A stretch of 19,789 bases of DNA from Methanoregula sp. GTDB lineage: Archaea; Halobacteriota; Methanomicrobia; Methanomicrobiales; Methanospirillaceae. The translations under genes were made by a program, and so were the position numbers. The notes beneath the pieces were generated by a model. The model made no database searches. It saw only the letters and a list, made by a program, of their open reading frames with translations, and was not told the origin of the DNA. Numbering within the stretch: position 1 is the first letter of the stretch; each line of letters starts with the position of its first letter. Location: assembly GCA_003136075.1 (NCBI GenBank), contig PNBP01000057.1, positions 11,454 to 31,242 on the forward strand, in the 5' to 3' direction. This document shows, piece by piece, positions 1 to 7,451 of this stretch.

Positions 1-11
1 CAAACAGGTCT

Positions 12-995
12 TCACTTTTCATCAAGCCACCTGCACACATCTGCAGCAAAATAGGTGATGATCAGATCTGCGCCCGCCCGCTTTATGCAGGTAAGACTTT
101 CAAACACGGTTTCTTTTTCCCGGATCCAGCCGTTTGCTGCTGCTGCTTTAATCATGGAATATTCCCCGCTGACTTGGTATGCGGCGACAGGAAGACCCAG
201 TGTTGCGATGTCTGCAAGGATATCGAGGTAAAATCCCGCAGGTTTTACCATCAGGATATCTGCACCTTCATCCATATCCATGCGGGATTCAAGGTATGCT
301 TCCCGACCATTAGCAGGGTTGAGCTGGTAGGTTGACCGGTCCCCAAATGAATATCCAGAGTCTGCCGCCTCGCGGAATGGCCCGTAGAGTGCTGACGCAA
401 ATTTGGTCGAGTATGACATGATGAGAACTTTTTCATACCCTTCCGCATCAAGAGCGTTCCGCAGGGAACTGACCATGCCGTCAAGCATACAAGAGGGAGC
501 AATAATATCTGCGCCCGCTTCAGCATGGCTGACTGCAATCCGGTCCATCAGTTCAAGTGACTCATCGTTTAATAAATCCATTTCACCACAGCGGGAAGGG
601 CCGACAATACCGCAGTGACCATGAGTCGTGTATTCGCATGCACATACATCGGTAATAACCACCATGCCGGGAAGTGCAGATTTGATAATCCGTACTGCCT
701 GCTGGACGATGCCATCAGGATCATATGCGCTGGTCCCGTCAGGATCTTTATGCTCCGGGATGCCAAACAAGAGAACGGCACGAACGCCAATAGTCCATAA
801 TTCCTGGCAAACGCTGGCTATTTCATGAACCGGATACCGGAACTGGCCCGGCATTGCCATTATTGGCTGAGGTGTTTTTGCAGTTTCATCCACAAATAGT
901 GGTGCAACCAAATCGTTTTTTGTAATATTGGTCTCATTGAGGAGTGGTTGGATCGGTCGGGACCGGGCCCGCCGCATTCTTCGCTGGGGAAACAT
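12..995 (-). CDS. hemB: Porphobilinogen synthase (delta-aminolevulinate dehydratase)
   Basis: Condenses two 5-aminolevulinate molecules to porphobilinogen in the cytoplasm, an early shared step toward siroheme, cobamides, F430 and heme. The protein of 327 residues has the usual family length. The two active-site lysines are visible: K198 in SYSTKFASALYGP and K251 in MVKPAG. A Cys-rich zinc-type site lies at DVCACEYTTHGHC (about residues 116-128). I chose the ATG at 995, giving MFPQRRMRR, which matches typical HemB N-termini. An AGGAG lies 13 nt upstream. A TTG four codons earlier would place that AGGAG only 1 nt from the start, so it is less likely. The gene is on the same strand as hemA and the precorrin-2 dehydrogenase but is separated from them by a lipoprotein and a nitroreductase gene on the other strand. 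Its downstream neighbour lies outside the window. Identification is secure. Confidence 0.97.
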   Translation of the reverse strand: MFPQRRMRRARSRPIQPLLNETNITKNDLVAPLFVDETAKTPQPIMAMPGQFRYPVHEIASVCQELWTIGVRAVLLFGIPEHKDPDGTSAYDPDGIVQQAVRIIKSALPGMVVITDVCACEYTTHGHCGIVGPSRCGEMDLLNDESLELMDRIAVSHAEAGADIIAPSCMLDGMVSSLRNALDAEGYEKVLIMSYSTKFASALYGPFREAADSGYSFGDRSTYQLNPANGREAYLESRMDMDEGADILMVKPAGFYLDILADIATLGLPVAAYQVSGEYSMIKAAAANGWIREKETVFESLTCIKRAGADLIITYFAADVCRWLDEK

Positions 996-1197
996 TTCGC
1001 GCCACAATCTCCTATTTTACACTGGATACAGTTTGAAGATACATCATATTTATGATATAGTATTTTAGAACGCACGGAATTTTTTAAAAGAGCATGCGGC
1101 ATAAGGTTCTGCAAAAATTTTGCCTGCCAGATAAAAAAAGAAACCGGCCAAATAAAACTAAAAACGCCAACGATCATAAGCGGATACGACAACATAC

Positions 1198-1205
1198 TTT
1201 ATACA
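1198..1205 (+). promoter_or_regulatory. Possible TATA box for the lipoprotein gene
   Basis: TTTATACA lies about 70 nt before the chosen ATG at 1271, which would give a 5' leader of roughly 45 nt. No clear Shine-Dalgarno sequence is seen before the ATG, so promoter and start are both uncertain. Confidence 0.35.
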
Positions 1206-1270
1206 GGGGAACTTCTCAACGTTGCCTAAACAATAACAACATTTTTTACCGGACACGATCACCACTAACG

Positions 1271-1936
1271 ATGCACAGGAACACCTACCTTATTCTTATT
1301 CTTCTGGCTGGTGCATTGCTGCTTATTGCCGGATGTACGCAACCGGCACTTCCGGACAACCAAGTCAATAGTTCTCCTACCAGCACCGCGACAGATTTCG
1401 GCTCCCTTACCAATCTTGCTATAACAGGAACTAATCTTCCAACATCATACACGATCATCGAAAACCGGACAAAGAGCCGGGATGAACTAAGTCCACTTGC
1501 CATCGATCTAGGCTGGGAAGCCGGGTATATGGTGCGCTCGGTTACTGCAGGGGCACCTGATGGGAAGAGTGCAGAAATTACCCAGACCATTGCACTCTAC
1601 CCGAATGACACGATACACAAGATTATCCGTCTTGCAGAAGCACAGGACAGATCCGATAAGAGTATGGTATTCTCTGATCTGGCACCACCCGTAACAGGAG
1701 ATTTTACCTGGGCATTTCATGGAACCGTATCTGCCATTACTACAGAGACTCCTACCGGACTCATGCATACCAGTATTACGGGCAACTCCGGGGATTCTCC
1801 ACAAACCCTGCAGAATTTTTCCGAGGTGCTGTTCGTTAAGGGAAACGTGTTTGAAGTAATCCGGATACGTGGGGCTCATGTCGATGACGACCTCCTGCAA
1901 AACCTGTCAGAATCAGCTTACCAGAAAATACCCTGA
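1271..1936 (+). CDS. Predicted lipoprotein of unknown function
   Basis: A 221-residue protein with a clear lipoprotein signal: a hydrophobic stretch (about residues 6-19) ending in the lipobox LIAGC, with the lipidated Cys at position 22. A Ser/Thr-rich linker follows (about 30-42) and then a globular domain that should face outside the cell. I do not recognise that domain. The frame stays open upstream to 1094, but the extra N-terminus is basic and would bury the signal peptide, so the ATG at 1271 is preferred. No strong ribosome binding site is visible. It lies between divergent hemB and the nitroreductase gene and is probably a single transcription unit, closed by the T-tract that follows. 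Many such Thr-linker lipoproteins occur in methanogens; that is general knowledge and not a function assignment. Confidence 0.8.
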   Translation: MHRNTYLILILLAGALLLIAGCTQPALPDNQVNSSPTSTATDFGSLTNLAITGTNLPTSYTIIENRTKSRDELSPLAIDLGWEAGYMVRSVTAGAPDGKSAEITQTIALYPNDTIHKIIRLAEAQDRSDKSMVFSDLAPPVTGDFTWAFHGTVSAITTETPTGLMHTSITGNSGDSPQTLQNFSEVLFVKGNVFEVIRIRGAHVDDDLLQNLSESAYQKIP

Positions 1937-1942
1937 ATACAA

Positions 1943-1955
1943 ATATTTTTTTTAA
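1943..1955 (+). terminator. Oligo-T termination signal after the lipoprotein gene
   Basis: A run of eight T residues within AATATTTTTTTTAAT sits just after the TGA. Archaeal RNA polymerase terminates at such tracts without needing a hairpin. Confidence 0.5.
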
Positions 1956-1977
1956 TCCAACCAAACCCCTTTTTACC

Positions 1978-1983
1978 TTTAAA
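1978..1983 (+). promoter_or_regulatory. TATA box for the nitroreductase gene
   Basis: TTTAAA in the context TACCTTTAAATG, about 52 nt before the ATG. A start site some 25 nt downstream would leave a leader containing the GAGGTGA ribosome binding site (2022-2028) just before ATG 2032. Confidence 0.5.
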
Positions 1984-2031
1984 TGCTAACAGAACTGAAA
2001 TGTTCAGATATCAAGGCAAAAGAGGTGAATA

Positions 2032-2631
2032 ATGGATTTTAAGGATGCAGTGATGCAGCGGTATGCAACAAAACAATTTGATGGCCGCCTGATCGATGAA
2101 TCACTTTTATTTCAACTACTGGATATCATCAGATTTTCGCCATCAGCATTTAATCTTCAGCCATGGAAGATCAAAATTATTTCCTCAGCAAAACTCAAAG
2201 AAAAGCTCAAAATCCATTCAAATAATCAGCTCCAGATCACATCCTGTTCCCATCTCCTGGTATTCTGTGCCAATACCGAATTGGAACTGCTGGTTAACCG
2301 TATCGAACAGAAACTTGAATCTCTTGGCATGCCCCTTGACGTGCGGGATCCTTATATCGGAATGATACGGAATTATATTAGTTCCATGGATCCGGAGCGC
2401 AGACTGTCATTTGCACGGGAGCAGGTATTTGTTGCTCTCGCAAATGCCGTGAACGGAGCAAAGGCATTGGGATTTGATTCCTGCCCGATGGGAGGTTTTG
2501 ATCCTGCGGCTTATTCTGAAGCGCTTTTTATTCCGGATGAATACGTGCCTACTGTCCTCTGTGCAATCGGATATGCGGCAGATACACCCACGCCAAAATG
2601 GAGATTTCCCCGGGAAGACCTGTTCTTCTGA
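2032..2631 (+). CDS. Nitroreductase-family FMN oxidoreductase
   Basis: A 199-residue protein of the NfsB/FMN-dependent nitroreductase fold, which uses NAD(P)H to reduce nitro compounds, quinones or similar acceptors; the natural substrate cannot be told from sequence. Family signatures are the N-terminal FMN-phosphate motif RYATKQF (residues 10-16), SPSAFNLQPW (36-45) over the flavin, and the C-terminal GFDSCPMGGFDP (about 147-158). The length fits the short NfsB-like class. The start is supported by GAGGTGA directly upstream. The gene is monocistronic, with its own TATA box, and converges with the acetyltransferase gene. No link to the tetrapyrrole genes on either side is evident beyond position. 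Confidence 0.9.
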   Translation: MDFKDAVMQRYATKQFDGRLIDESLLFQLLDIIRFSPSAFNLQPWKIKIISSAKLKEKLKIHSNNQLQITSCSHLLVFCANTELELLVNRIEQKLESLGMPLDVRDPYIGMIRNYISSMDPERRLSFAREQVFVALANAVNGAKALGFDSCPMGGFDPAAYSEALFIPDEYVPTVLCAIGYAADTPTPKWRFPREDLFF

Positions 2632-2757
2632 CCGGTTTATTATTCTTAACCATTTTTCCTTAAAAATTGTGCATAGGTCGAGCATCAAAAAAAACACCAA
2701 GAATGACGTTGAACTGTATCGTATGATGAAGTTTTTGGAATCGGGAAAATAGATTTA

Positions 2758-3228
2758 TTATGCTCTCATTTTTTTAAGAATTAATCTGTCATGTCCTGGC
2801 CCGAAATATGCCGGATATATTTGTTCCTGCAAAAATCCCAGTCGTTTGTAAAGGCGACGGGCGGATTGGTTTTCTGGAGCCACCGTTAAAAAAATTTCAT
2901 GAGCCCCTTTATCCGTGAGCCGATCTACCATCGTTGAAATTAGAGCAGTGCCGATACCGTTTCCCCGGTATTTTTCTGAAACTGCCAGCCGGAGAATCCA
3001 TGCCTGTCCCGGATTATTCTGGACACACACACCAATTGAATACCCGACAGGATGTGTGCCATCAACAGCAACAAGGAAGGTATCCGGACAGCAGGCACTC
3101 ATCTGCCGGATAAAAACCGCAGACAGGTAGCTTGTATGGATGCCCGCCTCTTCAAGAGTGGTGACGGATGAAAAATCATCATCCTGATAATTCCGGATTT
3201 TTATGGGAGTGATCTCGCTTTCGATCAT
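2758..3228 (-). CDS. GNAT-family N-acetyltransferase (RimI-like)
   Basis: A 156-residue single-domain GNAT protein that transfers acetyl from acetyl-CoA to an amine, perhaps a protein N-terminus or a small molecule. The acetyl-CoA pyrophosphate loop R-x-x-G-x-G is at residues 88-93 (RGNGIG), preceded by the beta-4 strand AWILRLAVSE. Motif B is present as ENQSARRLYKRLGF (about 119-132). It lies 63 nt downstream of hemA on the same strand and may share its transcript. The start at ATG 3228 is not preceded by a properly spaced ribosome binding site. The nearest strong one (GAGGAG) serves an ATG at 3244 that opens a 4-codon frame ending 1 nt before this start, suggesting translational coupling. 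A RimI role is possible but unproven. Confidence 0.85.
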   Translation of the reverse strand: MIESEITPIKIRNYQDDDFSSVTTLEEAGIHTSYLSAVFIRQMSACCPDTFLVAVDGTHPVGYSIGVCVQNNPGQAWILRLAVSEKYRGNGIGTALISTMVDRLTDKGAHEIFLTVAPENQSARRLYKRLGFLQEQIYPAYFGPGHDRLILKKMRA

Positions 3229-3229
3229 A

Positions 3230-3244
3230 CTATGTAATCCACAT
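3230..3244 (-). CDS. Four-codon upstream frame (MWIT) before the acetyltransferase
   Basis: ATG TGG ATT ACA TAG, with GAGGAG 4 nt upstream (about 3248-3253). The stop lies 1 nt before the ATG of the acetyltransferase gene. It may act as a start-stop coupling device; alternatively it is a chance arrangement and the ribosome uses the downstream ATG. Confidence 0.3.
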   Translation of the reverse strand: MWIT

Positions 3245-3291
3245 GAACTCCTCAGGTATCATTCGGTGAAGGGATGGGAATCGGGTCATCG

Positions 3292-4566
3292 TCATTTTTG
3301 TTCTTTTAGCAAGATCTTTTCACCATGAGTAATGGCTTTAACTAGCGATTCAGCTGCCGCAAGATCTCCGGATTCTGCACTTGCACGGACAGAGAATGTT
3401 GCATCGGTGAGCAATTTTTTTGTGAGAACCCGGGAAAGATCGTCAAGGATTTCAACCGTCCGTTCATCCATAATTCCAAGACGGGCAAGCGCCTTATCCC
3501 GCTCCCGAATACGGACAGATTCTGCCCAGGTATGGAGTGAAGCAAGGGTATCATCAGCAGATTTGCGTTGGAGCTGCCGCAGGAACAGTTCCAGTTCGAT
3601 ATCGACAAACTCCTTTGCACGCTCTGCTTCTGCTTTTCGGGAGCTCATCGTTTGTTCGTTGATCAGTCGGAGGTTATCAATGGTAAAAAGACATACGCCG
3701 TCGATTGCATCCGCGCCCTCCTCAACATCCCGTGGCTGGGCGATATCGATAAGGATAAGTTTTCGCGGGTGTCCTTCCACTGGCCAGCACCGCTCTTGCA
3801 TCGCTTTTTTGAGTTCTTCCACATGGATAACCGGGTGCGGTGCGGATGTACAGGAAATAACCACATCTGAGAGGGTGATATAATGGTAGAGGTCATTAAG
3901 TCGTACCGCTTTCCCACCGATCTTTTCTGCAAGTTTCACGGCCCGCCCGTACGTGCGGTTTGCAACGTACATCGCGGTCAGATGTTTTGCTGCAAGTGCT
4001 TGGGCAACCAATAGTCCCATCTCACCACTGCCAATAACGAGAATATGTCGCCCGCTTAATGTTCCCAGTTCAGATTCCGCAAGCAGGACCGCTGCAGAGC
4101 CAACAGAAACAGCGCCCCGGTTAATCTGTGTCCGTTTCCGGACTTCGATACCTACATGAATTGCTTTATTGATGCAGTACTCAAGCAGGCTGCAGGATGT
4201 GCCTGCAGTCTGGGCATCACCAATCGCTTTTTTAAGCTGCCCGATGATCTGGTCTTCACCGACAATCATCGATTCGATACCGGATGCAAGGGAAAACAGG
4301 TGCTGCAGTGCATCTGTACCTTCAAGCAGGAAATAATCCGTCCGCCCTTGATCAGAGAGAAAGTCCTGAAGCAATTTTCCGTCACCTTCGATAATAATTT
4401 CCACGCGGTTACATGTCTGGAGGAGCAATACTCCCCCGAACTGGTCTTTTACCTGCTGGAGAAACTCAGATTCGTCGCCAAACCGGAATGCTTCCAGAGC
4501 GTGAACCTTCGCCGTATGATGGCTTACACCGGCAATAGCAATAGGTACCGGTGCAGAATCAGTCAT
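3292..4566 (-). CDS. hemA: Glutamyl-tRNA reductase
   Basis: Reduces glutamyl-tRNA(Glu) with NADPH to glutamate-1-semialdehyde, the first step of C5-pathway tetrapyrrole synthesis. In the 424-residue form the N-terminal catalytic domain has SHHTA (about 15-19) and the nucleophilic Cys52 in LLQTCNRVEI. The family block ESMIVGEDQIIGQ is at 98-110. The NADPH-binding motif GSGEMG is at 179-184. A helical dimerisation domain closes the protein. I chose the ATG at 4566, because GAGGT stands 6 nt upstream and it overlaps the end of the preceding precorrin-2 dehydrogenase gene by 8 nt. A second ATG seven codons earlier (4587) lacks such a site. The overlap indicates one operon and likely coupled translation. 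Function is secure. Confidence 0.96.
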   Translation of the reverse strand: MTDSAPVPIAIAGVSHHTAKVHALEAFRFGDESEFLQQVKDQFGGVLLLQTCNRVEIIIEGDGKLLQDFLSDQGRTDYFLLEGTDALQHLFSLASGIESMIVGEDQIIGQLKKAIGDAQTAGTSCSLLEYCINKAIHVGIEVRKRTQINRGAVSVGSAAVLLAESELGTLSGRHILVIGSGEMGLLVAQALAAKHLTAMYVANRTYGRAVKLAEKIGGKAVRLNDLYHYITLSDVVISCTSAPHPVIHVEELKKAMQERCWPVEGHPRKLILIDIAQPRDVEEGADAIDGVCLFTIDNLRLINEQTMSSRKAEAERAKEFVDIELELFLRQLQRKSADDTLASLHTWAESVRIRERDKALARLGIMDERTVEILDDLSRVLTKKLLTDATFSVRASAESGDLAAAESLVKAITHGEKILLKEQK

Positions 4567-5185
4567 GGAGATACCTCTGTTGTACATCTATCAAGGCATC
4601 TTCCGGAGATTTCATCAGTTTGTCCCATATCGTTTTGTCGCGTAATACATCATGGAGTATTGCACTCCGCTGAGCCTGCGGCATACCGGTTTTTTTCAGG
4701 TTATCGCGGAGACGGTGCTGGAGCTCGATCATTGCATCCAGTGCCGGGAAACGTGATTCGATCTCCTCCCGGAGAAAGCGTGATACCGCCGGACTATCTC
4801 CCCCGGTACTGAGCGCAATAAGGTAATGGTCTCCCCTGGTAACAGCAGGAATAATGACATCTCCCGTGGTTCCATCTGCATTATTAAAGAGAATCCCCTG
4901 TTTATTGCAGATCTGCCCGATCCGATCATTCATTCGCAGGTCCGGCAGCGTCCCCACCACAAGAAATGCCGGTGCAATTATTTGTTCTATGTCGGCATCA
5001 GATAGCGTAGTGATATCCTTTTGGCAAAAACGAACGGGAAGTATTGTACATTGGTCACTGATTGAACGGCTCACGATAAGGACATCGGCTTCCTGGCAAA
5101 AACGTCCGGCTTTTCGTGCAGCTACTTTGCCTCCCCCAAAGATCACGACCTGTTTTCCTGCGCAGTCAATAATGAGAGGGATCAT
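4559..5185 (-). CDS. Precorrin-2 dehydrogenase / sirohydrochlorin ferrochelatase family (CysG N-terminal, Met8p-like)
   Basis: NAD-dependent oxidation of precorrin-2 to sirohydrochlorin, the precursor for siroheme and, after nickel insertion by CfbA, for coenzyme F430. The 208-residue protein has the Rossmann loop GGGKVAARK (residues 17-25). The acid equivalent to the catalytic Asp of Met8p is D103 in FNNADGTTGDVIIPA. The block STGGDSPAVSRFLR (125-138) is typical of the family. It is first in a cluster with hemA, which overlaps its last codons. Whether it also inserts iron is not decided by sequence; archaeal members are often considered dehydrogenases only. No ribosome binding site precedes the ATG, and a TATA box about 27 nt upstream suggests a leaderless transcript. 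Confidence 0.9.
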   Translation of the reverse strand: MIPLIIDCAGKQVVIFGGGKVAARKAGRFCQEADVLIVSRSISDQCTILPVRFCQKDITTLSDADIEQIIAPAFLVVGTLPDLRMNDRIGQICNKQGILFNNADGTTGDVIIPAVTRGDHYLIALSTGGDSPAVSRFLREEIESRFPALDAMIELQHRLRDNLKKTGMPQAQRSAILHDVLRDKTIWDKLMKSPEDALIDVQQRYLHD

Positions 5186-5210
5186 CCGATATTAGATTGG
5201 CTGATTGCGT

Positions 5211-5218
5211 TACATAAA
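5211..5218 (-). promoter_or_regulatory. TATA box for the precorrin-2 dehydrogenase-hemA transcript
   Basis: Reading the minus strand, TTTATGTA is centred about 29 nt before the ATG at 5185. At normal archaeal spacing transcription would start at or within a few bases of the ATG, giving a leaderless mRNA. This fits the lack of a ribosome binding site. Confidence 0.5.
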
Positions 5219-5534
5219 GATGTTGGAATGGTTATTTTCGGGGATTTCTGTCATGAATAGAGGCTCGTTGCCTCTTTCGTTATAGATGTATCTATTGTTA
5301 ATATGAATTCTCAACGAAAGCATCCTTAAGACCCAGATCCATTTCGTATGGGGAGTTCACTGGATTTTGGAAATATACTATCCGAATGTCAGACTTGGGT
5401 AATGTATCCAGTGCCAGAATCAAGGGTTTAAAATCGGATATACTGATGTCGTAAAAGATACCGGGAAACGACCAGAATATGCCCAGAATTCGATATCCTT
5501 AAATCATTTGAATGCTCACACTTTAAAGCACACT
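5219..5534. other. Intergenic stretch with inverted repeats, no gene seen
   Basis: No convincing reading frame. It holds a hairpin GAGGC-TCGTT-GCCTC (5260-5274), a 6-2-6 palindrome ATAGATGTATCTAT (5282-5295), and an 8-bp inverted repeat CTTTCGTT/AACGAAAG (5274-5281 and 5313-5320) that brackets the palindrome. A TATA-like CTTAAAT (5498-5504) about 30 nt before tRNA-Gly is its likely promoter. Confidence 0.4.
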
Positions 5535-5606
5535 GCGCCGATAGTGTAGTGGTTATCACTAGGCGTTGCCAACGCCTAAACCCGGGTTCGAGTCCCGGTC
5601 GGCGCA
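5535..5606 (+). tRNA. tRNA-Gly (anticodon GCC)
   Basis: Complete cloverleaf: acceptor stem GCGCCGA/TCGGCGC with discriminator A; D arm GTG...CAC; anticodon stem AGGCG/CGCCT with loop TTGCCAA, giving anticodon GCC; and T arm CCGGG-TTCGAGT-CCCGG. There is no intron and CCA is not encoded. A T-rich tract directly downstream (5607-5640) should terminate it. An insertion sequence begins about 80 bp beyond the 3' end. Confidence 0.97.
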
Positions 5607-5640
5607 TTTCATTTTTCTTTTTTGTTAAATTTTTTTTTCA
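5607..5640 (+). terminator. T-rich terminator after tRNA-Gly
   Basis: Several runs of T (TTTTTC, TTTTTT, then nine T) follow the tRNA 3' end immediately, as expected for archaeal tRNA transcription units. Confidence 0.55.
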
Positions 5641-5687
5641 CATACTCGTGAATAATTTACCAGATTCTTGTGAATAAATCGGGTTAC

Positions 5688-6777
5688 TGTCAACCAAGTT
5701 AGTGTGACGAATCCCATCTTCGCGTTTTAACTCCTGATTCTGACGTACATAAATCGTAACATGGTATAAAATAGGGCGGATCTTTGAAATTTTTATAGAT
5801 ATCCATATAAAAACCAGTTATCGGGTAATTTATTGAAAATATTGCTCTGTAGAAAACCTTGAATGTAAGAAATAATAAGAACCTGTGGATGTTACAGACA
5901 ATCATTTTGTTAGCGATTTCTTTGATCTGAATTCGGAATTTTCTCGCTTTGAGATCCCCCCTGAACTTTTTTTTCAGGACAGAGAATTTATTTTCCACGA
6001 GTTGTCTCCTGGGATAAATAATGTTATTGAACTGACGAGCCATTTCCTGACGGTAGGTTCCCCCGATAATCTCGTTATTCCAGGAGCGGATAGGGATAAC
6101 AGAATTGGCATGAAGTTTTTCCCGGATCAATCGATGAATTGCTTCAGAGTCGTATCCTTTATCCATGACGTAACAATCGGACTTTCGGATTTTGTGACAT
6201 TGCTGGAGTAATTTTTCTGCATGGCGTGTATCATGGATCCGACTGTTTGAGGCAACAAATCCAGTAATCACCTGTTGCTCGGTATCGACCGATATCGAAG
6301 TTTTCAGGAAATGTTTTTGGATCTTACCGGTTCGTTCTGAGAAATAATGGCTACAGTACCCGCTGGTAAATCCAGAAGAATCGATAGCGATTATCGGAAT
6401 ATTTTCATTGGTTGTGTAGAACAGGTTCACGGTCTTTCTGAAAGTTAACCGGAGATAAAAAGATTTCACTCGTGAGAGAAATTTCTGAAGCGTTGTGAAA
6501 TGGGGTACTACTGATAGATCAAGGATCTCTTGAACTCCTTCCATATCTTTGACATCTTCGATGAATTCCCGGTAGTGCTGATTACGGAAATCTTTGAACA
6601 GAATCAGGATGAGCAGTTGATGTTGGGTGTAGATCTGCTTTGAAAATTTACATGAGTACGGATTGAGATGAGTTGACTTTATGACTGAAATGGCGGTCTG
6701 GATAAACCTGATATTCCGGCTTGCTGATTTCTTTGTTGTCTCCTTGCAATTTGACGACACATCAAAGTAAGGAGACA
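5688..6777 (-). mobile_element. IS5/IS4-type insertion sequence (ends approximate)
   Basis: About 1.1 kb containing one DDE transposase. Both outer edges start with TGTC when read inward, and imperfect inverted similarity extends over about 23 bases: left TGTCAACCAAG...GTGTGACG, right TGTCTCCTTAC...GTGTCG, roughly 13 matches with one gap. The similarity may extend outward to GGTTAC / GGTACAT. I could not find a target-site duplication, so the exact ends are tentative. Confidence 0.6.
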
Positions 6778-6778
6778 A
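5699..6778 (-). CDS. DDE transposase, IS5/IS4 superfamily
   Basis: A 359-residue transposase of the RNase H-fold DDE type. The first Asp is D133 in AIDSSGF and the second is D206 in VMDKGYDSE. The third acid is E262 within YPRRQLVENKFSVLKK, which matches the IS4-type signature Y-x2-R-x3-E-x6-K exactly. The frame is intact, so the enzyme could be active. The only standard start in the early part is a TTG at 6778 that lies on the presumed right end of the element, and the stop lies inside the left end. Both are therefore read through terminal repeat sequence. The last 40 or so residues beyond KVFYRAIF look like read-through rather than conserved domain. A shorter protein with an undetected start is possible. 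Confidence 0.85.
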   Translation of the reverse strand: MSPYFDVSSNCKETTKKSASRNIRFIQTAISVIKSTHLNPYSCKFSKQIYTQHQLLILILFKDFRNQHYREFIEDVKDMEGVQEILDLSVVPHFTTLQKFLSRVKSFYLRLTFRKTVNLFYTTNENIPIIAIDSSGFTSGYCSHYFSERTGKIQKHFLKTSISVDTEQQVITGFVASNSRIHDTRHAEKLLQQCHKIRKSDCYVMDKGYDSEAIHRLIREKLHANSVIPIRSWNNEIIGGTYRQEMARQFNNIIYPRRQLVENKFSVLKKKFRGDLKARKFRIQIKEIANKMIVCNIHRFLLFLTFKVFYRAIFSINYPITGFYMDIYKNFKDPPYFIPCYDLCTSESGVKTRRWDSSH

Positions 6779-6844
6779 TGTACCTTAGATCTTTCGGTCG
6801 TCAGTAAAACCCGTTTTTTTGGGGGGATTTCTACAGAGCAGAAA

Positions 6845-6882
6845 ATTTTTAAAATAAAGAAAAAGGTGAGTGGTGATAGCCA
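6845..6882 (-). terminator. Hairpin plus T-rich stretch after the Lys/Ala-rich gene
   Basis: Just past the stop on the minus strand is GTGG-CTATCA-CCAC, followed by CCTTTTTCTTTATTTT. This looks like an end-of-transcript signal for the very short upstream gene and supports it being a discrete transcription unit. Confidence 0.4.
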
Positions 6883-6884
6883 CA

Positions 6885-6971
6885 TCATTTCTTTTTGCTG
6901 ACCGCTTTTTTCGCGGCGGGTTTCTTTGCGGCGGTTTTCTTCGCGGCTGGTTTTTTGACTGCTGCTGCCAT
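6885..6971 (-). CDS. 28-residue Lys/Ala-rich basic protein (AAKK repeats)
   Basis: A complete short gene: ATG at 6971, TGA at 6885-6887. The product starts MAAAVKKP and then repeats (P/T)AAKK units four times (AAKKTAAKKPAAKKAVSKKK), so it consists almost entirely of Lys, Ala, Pro and a few Val/Thr/Ser. A very strong ribosome binding site, GGAGGTGG (6979-6986), lies 7 nt before the ATG, a TATA-like element lies further upstream, and a hairpin plus T-tract follows the stop. The composition resembles histone H1 tails and bacterial AAKK-repeat nucleoid proteins, so non-specific nucleic-acid binding is the natural guess; this is inference. The size makes it easy to miss in annotation. It sits between the IS5-like element and the IS6-like element. 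Confidence 0.7.
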   Translation of the reverse strand: MAAAVKKPAAKKTAAKKPAAKKAVSKKK

Positions 6972-6978
6972 CTGGATT

Positions 6979-6986
6979 CCACCTCC
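6979..6986 (-). promoter_or_regulatory. Strong ribosome binding site of the Lys/Ala-rich gene
   Basis: GGAGGTGG on the minus strand, 7 nt before the ATG. It is one of the best anti-Shine-Dalgarno matches in the window, and this is what makes the short frame convincing. Confidence 0.75.
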
Positions 6987-7332
6987 TACCGTAAAGGGTT
7001 ACATTTTTGTCATTGTATGAATTAATAAATATTTTGGTCAGAACGCGGTTTTGGAGCATAGAATCGATACAAACCAGCGGTTTATTCTATGAAAAATGGC
7101 AGTAACCGGATATCTGCAACAATTCAGGCAGTTTTGTTATGAAATGCGCAATTACGCAAATTACGCCTTTTTTTCCGATTGCTCCAATACTCTTTGAATA
7201 AAAAATATCTTATCAGACCAAAATACATGTAAACAACGAGGAAAATGGATTGGCGCGGCAGCTAGAATTATTCAATACATTTTGAGTGTGCCCGGGTTTA
7301 CATGCTACAGGGATAAAAAGTAATCTTTATTC
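6987..7332. other. Intergenic stretch with the promoter of the Lys/Ala-rich gene
   Basis: On the minus strand AATATTTATTAAT (7021-7033) is a plausible TATA box about 50 nt before the small gene. The remainder shows only a short tandem-like ATTACGC repeat (about 7150-7167) and no convincing gene. Confidence 0.4.
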
Positions 7333-7385
7333 GGTTCTGTTAACTTGGCGTGGGATGATTCAGAATGTTAACTGTCGTGGGATAG
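7333..7385 (+). repeat. Left end of the IS6-like element: terminal repeat plus sub-terminal copy
   Basis: The outer motif GTTAAC-TTGGC-GTGGGATG starts at 7339. The inner motif GTTAAC-TGTC-GTGGGATA starts at 7367. Spacing is 28 bp, matching the other end. Confidence 0.85.
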
Positions 7386-7402
7386 TTTCAAAATAGAATG
7401 GG

Positions 7403-7410
7403 TATAAAAT
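7403..7410 (+). promoter_or_regulatory. TATA box for the small membrane peptide gene
   Basis: TATAAAAT, 49 nt before the ATG at 7452. It lies just inside the element end, so the passenger gene appears to carry its own promoter. Confidence 0.45.
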
Positions 7411-7451
7411 CGCTAGACTTATGCCGTCAATAACTCATATGAAACTATTGT

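Noticed and set aside
2669..2752. Short plus-strand frame from GTG ending in KNTKNDVELYRMMKFLESGK
   Set aside because: The residues look protein-like, but there is no ribosome binding site or promoter and it lies between convergent genes; possibly a gene remnant but not supportable.
6785..6982. Minus-strand 65-codon frame rich in Arg/Lys/Gln (MESRWQQQSKNQPRRK)
   Set aside because: It is a different-frame reading of the AAKK repeat gene; the strong ribosome binding site fits the 28-codon frame instead.
7150..7167. Tandem-like ATTACGC repeat
   Set aside because: Only two units; too short for a repeat array or CRISPR. No CRISPR-like repeats were seen anywhere in the window.
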